Shown: positions 8,016 to 11,719 of the stretch, piece by piece | Layout of the letters: every line of letters starts with the position of its first letter | How positions within the stretch are numbered: position 1 is the first letter of the stretch | Source of the DNA: Acidisarcina sp. | Lineage (GTDB): Bacteria > Acidobacteriota > Blastocatellia > Pyrinomonadales > Pyrinomonadaceae | NCBI GenBank assembly: GCA_021155145.1 | Contig: JAJNPX010000144.1 | Coordinates: 1 to 11,719, forward strand | DNA: 11,719 nt | Direction of reading: 5' to 3' | Program-made: the position numbers and the translations under genes | Notes under the pieces: model-generated | What the model saw: only the letters and a program-made list of their open reading frames with translations | What the model was told of the DNA's origin: nothing | The model's database searches: none

Positions 8016-8048
8016 CACTTTAACTGTCTGGAGACGACAGTTAAAGTG
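8016..8048. terminator. 13-bp perfect hairpin between convergent genes, overlapping a stop codon
   Basis: CACTTTAACTGTC (8016-8028) and its exact complement GACAGTTAAAGTG (8036-8048) flank a 7-base loop. The hairpin begins 11 bases after the FHA stop and covers the last codons and the TAA (8041-8043) of the minus-strand DUF402 gene. The position between convergent genes fits a bidirectional transcription stop. On the + side it is followed by CTTTCTC, only a weak T-run, so termination strength is uncertain. Confidence 0.65.
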
Positions 8049-8538
8049 CTTTCTCAAGCCAGTTCGGCGGCCGTATAAGAGTCTTTTCCCAATTGTGCTT
8101 TAGAAATTCCAGTGTCTCGAAGACCCCGTCGGAGATCTCGGGCGGATACTTGAACCGGTCACGATCGGTCTCAAATTCCTCGACATCCAGGATCGAGACC
8201 GAGCGGTCCGGCCATACGATCAGATCAATGTCAAGATCCACATAATCAACCGATGCCTCAGAAATTGTCGGCGGCAGGCAGATATTAAAATAGTAGTTTC
8301 GAAACCGTCCGTCCGGTTCCAGAAACTCGAAGTAGTTGAACCAACGGTCATAGAAAAAGACCTCTTTCGAGATCGTGCCGGCGGCTATCTCTCCAAGGTC
8401 CGGATGATCGACCGATTCTCTGAATGTTCCGGTGAGTTCGAGCACGAGATCGGTCCTCTCGACAAGCTCAGCAACCCAGCTGCGCCGAAGGCCTCCGTCA
8501 AAGCGCCTCGAATTGACCACGAAACTCGCGCCCGCCAA
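8041..8538 (-). CDS. DUF402 family protein (putative nucleotide/phosphate-ester hydrolase)
   Basis: 165 residues from TTG at 8538. The frame stays open to an ATG at 8634, but that extra part lies inside the usp gene and is Arg/Pro/Gly-rich out-of-frame sequence. TTG 8538 has GGAGG (8549-8553) ten bases upstream and lies five bases past the usp stop. The C-terminal half carries the DUF402 pattern: WFNYFEFLEPDGRFRNYYFNICLPP, then SVDYVDLDIDLIVWPDRSVSILDVEEFE, with the Asp/Glu residues that bind divalent metal in characterised relatives (nucleoside tri/diphosphatases of the Ntdp type; FomD-type hydrolases). The substrate here is unknown. Length fits the family. Translation is probably coupled to usp, as the ribosome site is within the last usp codons. 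The stop codon is buried in a hairpin arm. Confidence 0.82.
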   Translation of the reverse strand: MAGASFVVNSRRFDGGLRRSWVAELVERTDLVLELTGTFRESVDHPDLGEIAAGTISKEVFFYDRWFNYFEFLEPDGRFRNYYFNICLPPTISEASVDYVDLDIDLIVWPDRSVSILDVEEFETDRDRFKYPPEISDGVFETLEFLKHNWEKTLIRPPNWLEKAL

Positions 8539-8543
8539 ATCGG

Positions 8544-8999
8544 CTATTCCTCCGGGCAGCGGACCACGAGGACCGAGCAGGGTACGTGGTGGACGACCGA
8601 ATCGGAGACCGAGCCGAGCAGGAGCCGCTCCCACGTGCTGTACCCATGGGAACCTACGACCACCAGATTCGGGTGAAATTCGTCAGCGGCCTCGACGATG
8701 CGGCTCTCAGGCGACCCGAAAAGTACCTCAGTAGTGATATTTATCCTTGGTTCGCTGAAATAGGAGCCGAGAGATTCGGCCGCGGCATCGAGGATCTTTA
8801 CGGCGCTCTCGCGGGCCGTTTTCTCGAATTCGGTCGTATCGGGCAGATATCCGCCGTAGATATCGACCGCCATCGGCACGGCCATATCGATCACGCTGAC
8901 GATCTTGACCTCGTCGTTCTCGCCGAGCTTAAAATGCTTCAGCATCTCGATGGCGGCATCGCTCTGCTTCGCACCGTCTGTCGCAAAGAGGATCTTCAT
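8544..8999 (-). CDS. Universal stress protein, UspA type, ATP-binding class
   Basis: A complete 151-residue single Usp domain, the normal size. It begins MKILFATDGA (beta-1 with Asp8, adenine pocket) and contains the nucleotide-binding pattern G-2X-G-9X-G-S/T as GSHGYSTWERLLLGSVSDSVV (Gly116, Gly119, Gly129, Ser130), followed by the closing strand 'PCSVLVVR'. This puts it in the ATP-binding class (MJ0577-like), unlike E. coli UspA, which lacks the glycines. These cytoplasmic dimers act in survival under stress, usually by unclear mechanisms. GGAGG at 9009-9013 lies nine bases before the ATG. It is downstream of a MarR-family gene on the same strand (87-base gap with a candidate promoter) and directly precedes the DUF402 gene, with which it forms a two-gene unit. 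MarR control is possible, but no operator copy is seen in its own upstream gap. Confidence 0.93.
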   Translation of the reverse strand: MKILFATDGAKQSDAAIEMLKHFKLGENDEVKIVSVIDMAVPMAVDIYGGYLPDTTEFEKTARESAVKILDAAAESLGSYFSEPRINITTEVLFGSPESRIVEAADEFHPNLVVVGSHGYSTWERLLLGSVSDSVVHHVPCSVLVVRCPEE

Positions 9000-9032
9000 T
9001 TGGGATGGCCTCCGTTTTAAGGTTATGCCAAT

Positions 9033-9061
9033 ATTCTATACGCAAATTGCCATCAGGAAAA
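9033..9061 (-). promoter_or_regulatory. Candidate promoter for the usp-DUF402 unit
   Basis: On the minus strand, TTTTCC (9056-9061) and TAGAAT (9033-9038) are separated by 17 bases. The -10 is good (5 of 6), the -35 poor (3 of 6). It lies 33 bases upstream of the usp ATG. Confidence 0.35.
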
Positions 9062-9086
9062 GGTTTATCGTTGCTGGCGGGGCCTC

Positions 9087-9503
9087 TCACACTTCTCCGA
9101 GGAGTTTTGCCAGCAATTGTTTCAACATAAGAGCCTCGGTATCCGTCAGGCCCATCAGCGTCTGCTCCTCAACCTCGTTCCACGTGCTTTCCAGCTGCGG
9201 GCGGATATCCCTTCCTTTCTTCGTGAGAGCTATACGGGTCGACCGGGCATCGTCATCGTGCCGCTCGCGCGTGACCAGGTCGGCCTCCAGCATTCCGCCG
9301 AGGATCTTGTTCACGGTCGGCGCCGCCAGGTTGAGCTTATCCGCCAGATCGACCTGCCGCTGCTTGTCCTTCTTCCACAATTCGAGCAGGACGAAGACCT
9401 GCCCGCTATGAAGCCCTATCTCCTGAACCGAGCGTTCGAGAAGGTTGCGGTGCGCGATCGTGAGCTTTGAGAGCAGGTAGCTTACACTGTTGCGAAAGTC
9501 CAT
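9087..9503 (-). CDS. MarR-family transcriptional regulator
   Basis: 138 residues from ATG 9503 (a GTG at 9509 would add two). The protein is all-helical with a winged helix-turn-helix in the middle: helix 'GLHSGQVFVLLELWKKDKQRQVDLADKLNLAAPTVNKILGGMLEADLVTR' contains the HTH (VDLADKLNLAAPTVNKILGGML), and 'RERHDDDARSTRIALTKKG' is the wing with the conserved D-x-R-x-x-R/K-L-T-x-x-G pattern. N- and C-terminal helices would form the dimer. Length is typical. Such dimers usually repress their own and neighbouring genes and release DNA on binding a small phenolic ligand or on oxidation; no cysteine is present, so oxidation sensing by thiols is unlikely here. It is divergent from a small gene of unknown function, and the shared gap carries a phased repeat array likely to be its operator. 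The usp and DUF402 genes follow on the same strand. Confidence 0.9.
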   Translation of the reverse strand: MDFRNSVSYLLSKLTIAHRNLLERSVQEIGLHSGQVFVLLELWKKDKQRQVDLADKLNLAAPTVNKILGGMLEADLVTRERHDDDARSTRIALTKKGRDIRPQLESTWNEVEEQTLMGLTDTEALMLKQLLAKLLGEV

Positions 9504-9534
9504 AAGCACTTAAACAATGCTTTATGCAAATCTA

Positions 9535-9622
9535 TGAGCCGGGAAACCAAAGATTATTAGACGGCTAATAAATTACCATGACCGGGCTAATAAACAAAGC
9601 TTAGCCGGGTAATAAATTTTGA
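9535..9622. promoter_or_regulatory. Array of 22-bp-phased repeats, candidate MarR operator
   Basis: Four consecutive 22-base units lie in the divergent gap. The cores are GGCTAATAA (9563-9571), GGCTAATAA (9585-9593), GGGTAATAA (9607-9615) and, more degenerate, GGGAAACCA (9541-9549), each starting exactly 22 bases after the previous. The six bases before each core also resemble one another (TTAGAC, TGACCG, TTAGCC, TGAGCC). The second unit includes a perfect dyad, TTATTAG-N4-CTAATAA (9554-9571), of the size MarR dimers bind. The 22-base pitch puts sites on nearly the same helix face, suiting cooperative binding. Assignment to the adjacent MarR protein is inference. Confidence 0.6.
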
Positions 9623-9644
9623 ATAGAAGGGTTAGAATAGTTTC

Positions 9645-10028
9645 ATGACCAACAGGGAACTTTTAAGAAGCGGGCGCGACGCACTGCTTAAACTGCATAA
9701 ATCGCTGCTCGATCACGAACGGGCGATCTATGAGGGGATCAACGGGCCGCAGACACCCGGACGATTTTTACAGATCTTGCTCGAGGACGCGGATTTTGCG
9801 TGGCTGCGGAAATTCTCGACGCTGATCGTCGAGATCGACGAGTTGTTTGCCCAAAAGGACGGGATCTCGGATGAGGCGATCGAGGCGAACATCGCGGCAT
9901 TGCGTTCATTGATCGCGATGGAGGATGAGGACGAGGCATTTCGGGCGAAATATATGTCCGGACTTCAAAAGGACCTCGACGCGGCCGCACATCAGGGCGA
10001 TCTGAGGGCGTTATTATTCGGGGGCTAG
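9645..10028 (+). CDS. Small conserved-looking helical protein of unknown function
   Basis: 127 residues, not assigned to a named family. The sequence looks wholly alpha-helical and acidic, without signal peptide, membrane segment or cysteine. Recognisable stretches are 'LLKLHKSLLDHERAIYEGINGPQTPGRFLQILLEDADFAWLRKFSTLIVEIDELFAQ' and a C-terminal 'FRAKYMSGLQKD'. I have the impression that similar small proteins with an L-H-K-x-L-L-D-x-E-R and F-A-W-L-R-x-x-S-x-L-I-V-x-I-D-E pattern occur in many bacteria without a known role; this is memory, not a search. Its start (ATG 9645) lies 15 bases after AGAAGG, a distant ribosome site. It is divergent from the MarR gene, and the shared repeat array suggests it is a regulatory target. 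That would place it in a stress or ligand response, but nothing in the sequence shows a reaction. Confidence 0.75.
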   Translation: MTNRELLRSGRDALLKLHKSLLDHERAIYEGINGPQTPGRFLQILLEDADFAWLRKFSTLIVEIDELFAQKDGISDEAIEANIAALRSLIAMEDEDEAFRAKYMSGLQKDLDAAAHQGDLRALLFGG

Positions 10029-10033
10029 AACTC

Positions 10034-10162
10034 AAACCGCGAATTACGCTCGAAGCAGTTAGGCCAAACCGCGAAATACGCGAAAAACGCTAAATAGACA
10101 AGCCTGCCGGGCAGCATATTTACATCACCCGACAAGCTTTTATTTAGCGTCTTTCGCGGTTT
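10034..10162. repeat. Palindromic CGCGAAA-type intergenic repeat, likely bidirectional terminator
   Basis: Between convergent genes. Left arm AAACCGCGAAA (10066-10076) plus ACGCTAAATA (10087-10096), with a ten-base insert (TACGCGAAAA) between them; right arm TATTTAGCGT (10141-10150), C, TTTCGCGGTTT (10152-10162), the exact complement of both left blocks. A third copy of the motif, AAACCGCGAATTACGC, lies at 10034-10049, 32 bases before the left arm. The 44-base loop holds a small hairpin CTGCC-G-GGCAG (10104-10114) and GACAAGC twice (10097-10103, 10131-10137). It looks like a mobile-type intergenic repeat (REP-like) that could also fold to stop transcription from both sides; I cannot test copy number in the genome. 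Confidence 0.65.
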
Positions 10163-10169
10163 CCTTCTT

Positions 10170-10820
10170 CTACGCCCGACCGCTCTTTTTCCAATCCGAC
10201 AGGAACGATTCGAGGCCCTTGTCCGTCAGCGGATGGTGTACGAGCTGCGTGATGACCTTATACGGGATCGTCGCCACATCGGCACCGGCAAGTGCGCAAT
10301 CGACGATATGCATCGGGTGCCTGATCGAGGCGGCGAGGACCTGAGTCGGAAAATCGTAATTTTGATAGATCTGGACGATGTCGGCGATCACCTGCATCCC
10401 GTTTGTGGCGATATCGTCAAGGCGTCCGATGAAGGGCGAGATATAACGTGCGCCGGCCTTTGCGGCCAGTATCGCCTGGGCAGCGTTAAAGCAGAGCGTG
10501 ACGTTTACGCCCGTTCCTTCATCGGTAAGGATTCGCGTGGCTTTCAGGCCATCGAGGGTGAGGGGGCATTTGACGACCACGTTAGGGGCGATCTTTGCAA
10601 GCTCGCGGCCTTGCTCCAGCATTCCTGTCGTGTCCAGTGCGGTCACTTCGGCCGAAACGTCGCCTTTCACGATGGAACAGATCTTTGCGATGTGTTCCTT
10701 GAAATCGACGTCTCCCTCTTTTGCGACCAGCGAAGGGTTCGTCGTGACCCCGTCGATCATCCCTAGTTCGTTAGCCTCGCGGATCTCGTCAAGGTTTGCC
10801 GTGTCTATAAAAAATTTCAT
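10170..10820 (-). CDS. tal: Transaldolase, type 3 (small TalC/MipB subfamily)
   Basis: Transfers a dihydroxyacetone unit between sugar phosphates (sedoheptulose-7-P + glyceraldehyde-3-P to erythrose-4-P + fructose-6-P) in the non-oxidative pentose phosphate pathway, in the cytoplasm. The 216-residue length is normal for the small subfamily. Visible hallmarks are FFIDTAN (Asp6), GVTTNPSL (24-31), SAEVTALD (Glu58), NVVVKCPLT with the Schiff-base Lys84, [11 protein letters not shown], and SPFIGRLDD (Phe130). The related fructose-6-phosphate aldolase (Fsa) has Gln and Tyr at the sites of Glu58 and Phe130; having Glu and Phe here favours transaldolase over aldolase. AGGA (10828-10831) lies seven bases before the ATG. 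The FAH-family gene ends 59 bases upstream on the same strand, so the two may share a transcript. The gene ends against a palindromic repeat. Confidence 0.93.
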   Translation of the reverse strand: MKFFIDTANLDEIREANELGMIDGVTTNPSLVAKEGDVDFKEHIAKICSIVKGDVSAEVTALDTTGMLEQGRELAKIAPNVVVKCPLTLDGLKATRILTDEGTGVNVTLCFNAAQAILAAKAGARYISPFIGRLDDIATNGMQVIADIVQIYQNYDFPTQVLAASIRHPMHIVDCALAGADVATIPYKVITQLVHHPLTDKGLESFLSDWKKSGRA

Positions 10821-10879
10821 TGAATTATCCTGCCAAAAAGTAAAGCTTATCCTCTGATTCTAATCGATGGCCTGCCCGG

Positions 10880-11524
10880 CTACAATTCTGCGGGGCCGAT
10901 AACCGGATTTCGAAGCGTCCCGATGCCTTCGATAATGACCTCGCAGACGTCGCCCGGCATGAGACGCGAAACACCGGAAGGCGTGCCCGTCGCGATCACG
11001 TCGCCGGCCTTAAGCGTCATTTGCCGGGAGATATAACGGATCAGGAATGCCGGCGAGAAGACCATCTGAGACGTCCTGCCCTGTTGCCGAACCTCGCCGT
11101 TCACCCTGCAGTTGACCTGAATGTCGGCGGGGTCCAGCTTAGTTACGATATCGGGCCCGATCGGGCAGAAGGTATCAAAGGATTTGCCGCGTGTGAACTG
11201 GACGTCATGACGCTGAATGTCGCGGGCGGTGACGTCGTTCAGGCAGGTATATCCGCGGACGAACTCGAACGGATCGTCGTCATCCGAAAGACCTTTACAA
11301 TCGCGTCCGATAATGATCGCAAGCTCGGCCTCGTGCTCGACCTGATCCGATCCGTAAGGGATCACGATGGGCGAACCGTCGAATATGATCGCCGACGGGG
11401 CCTTAAGGAAAAGCAGCGGCTCGGCGGGCACTTTATTGCCCAGTTCGGCCGCATGCTCGGCATAATTTCTGCCGACGCAGACGATCTTTGAAGGGGAAAA
11501 ATCAGCCGGGATCCTTGATCTCAT
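10880..11524 (-). CDS. Fumarylacetoacetate hydrolase (FAH) family protein, FAHD1-like
   Basis: A 214-residue single FAH domain, as in FAHD1/YcgM-type enzymes that cleave acylpyruvates, decarboxylate oxaloacetate or hydrate/isomerise aromatic-degradation intermediates. Metal ligands are seen: Glu65 and Glu67 in VEHEAELAII and Asp97 in CLNDVTARD. The proposed catalytic pair His24/Glu27 is in GRNYAEHAAELG. Lys114 in FTRGKSFDTFCPIGP and the closing TGTPSGVSRLMPGD are also family-typical. There is no signal peptide, so it is cytoplasmic. The exact substrate cannot be read from sequence, and the neighbour (transaldolase) gives no aromatic-degradation context, so a housekeeping oxaloacetate/acylpyruvate role is a fair guess. 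ATG 11524 gives the expected N-terminus just before 'KIVCVGRNY'; no strong Shine-Dalgarno is seen (GGAAG about 16 bases upstream). Confidence 0.92.
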   Translation of the reverse strand: MRSRIPADFSPSKIVCVGRNYAEHAAELGNKVPAEPLLFLKAPSAIIFDGSPIVIPYGSDQVEHEAELAIIIGRDCKGLSDDDDPFEFVRGYTCLNDVTARDIQRHDVQFTRGKSFDTFCPIGPDIVTKLDPADIQVNCRVNGEVRQQGRTSQMVFSPAFLIRYISRQMTLKAGDVIATGTPSGVSRLMPGDVCEVIIEGIGTLRNPVIGPAEL

Positions 11525-11674
11525 CTAAATTGTTCTGCTTCCAAAATCCTTTAAAATGACTGTAAGTCGTTGAATACAAAATGTCGAGCCCTGGCACGCG
11601 TTGCGATACACTATCTTGCGTGAATGCACAATGAGCACTCCCTTGGCCGGACTGCTATTTCGTGAAAAAAAGTC

Positions 11675-11703
11675 TTGACTTTGCGCCGGAATCGGGCTAC
11701 TAT
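11675..11703 (+). promoter_or_regulatory. Sigma-70-type promoter pointing out of the right edge
   Basis: TTGACT (11675-11680) and TACTAT (11698-11703) are separated by exactly 17 bases, with an A-run (11665-11671) just upstream that could act as an UP-like element. AAAGTC-TT-GACTTT (11669-11682) is a perfect inverted repeat over the -35 box. The gene served lies beyond the window. The rest of the FAH upstream gap (11525-11664) shows no ORF or RNA that I recognise; on the minus strand a weak TTGTAT / TTTAAA pair could drive the FAH gene. Confidence 0.6.
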
Positions 11704-11719
11704 CTTCTCACTGAACGCG

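Noticed and set aside
8539..8634. N-terminal extension of the DUF402 frame up to an ATG
   Set aside because: It lies within usp, is Arg/Pro/Gly-rich, and has no homology-like pattern; the TTG start fits better.
8586..9020. Long + strand reading frame opposite the universal stress gene
   Set aside because: It mirrors the usp coding strand, has no domain pattern, and usp carries an intact ATP-binding motif with a good ribosome site.
10034..10162. CRISPR-like array
   Set aside because: Only three short motif copies, partly inverted, with no regular spacers and no cas gene.

Overview
The window looks like chromosomal DNA from a moderately GC-rich, environmental Gram-negative-type bacterium. The closest match I can suggest is an acidobacterium of the Blastocatellia/Pyrinomonadaceae kind. 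That rests on the combination of an acidobacterial-style minor-pilin cluster with a very large PilX-like protein, a transmembrane Ser/Thr kinase with an SH3-like tail beside an FHA protein, and intergenic CGCGAAA-type repeats. It is an inference from gene style, not from a marker gene. All genes read as intact except the first, which is cut by the left edge. No stretch over 300 bases lacks a gene, and no tRNA, rRNA, IS element or CRISPR array is visible.

Positions 1-5261 (+ strand) hold a tight four-gene type IV minor-pilin operon: a GspH/FimT-type pilin (left end missing), a PilV-type pilin, a PilW-type pilin and a roughly 956-residue PilX-like protein. The last has a PilX membrane anchor and a huge exported region with two calcium-binding-loop-like motifs. 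The first three would be cleaved by the prepilin peptidase and form the pilus tip or priming complex. The fourth may supply the tip adhesin, since no PilY1 gene follows. A strong intrinsic terminator (5285-5317) closes the operon.

Positions 5424-8005 (+ strand) hold a phosphosignalling pair: a membrane-anchored Hanks-type Ser/Thr kinase with an extracytoplasmic SH3b domain, then a DUF3662-FHA protein starting at a TTG 23 bases later. The layout resembles actinobacterial PknB/FhaA modules. A 13-bp perfect hairpin (8016-8048) lies between this unit and the convergent minus-strand genes.

Positions 8041-9503 (- strand) read MarR-family regulator, then universal stress protein (UspA type), then DUF402 protein. 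The last two are closely coupled: the DUF402 Shine-Dalgarno lies in the end of the usp gene. The gap between the MarR gene and a divergent small unknown gene (9645-10028, +) contains at least three, probably four, 22-bp-phased repeats that look like an operator array.

Positions 10029-11719: a palindromic CGCGAAA-type repeat separates the unknown gene from two convergent minus-strand metabolic genes, a fumarylacetoacetate-hydrolase-family protein and a type 3 transaldolase. The right edge carries a good sigma-70-type promoter pointing out of the window, possibly for a highly expressed unit beyond it.
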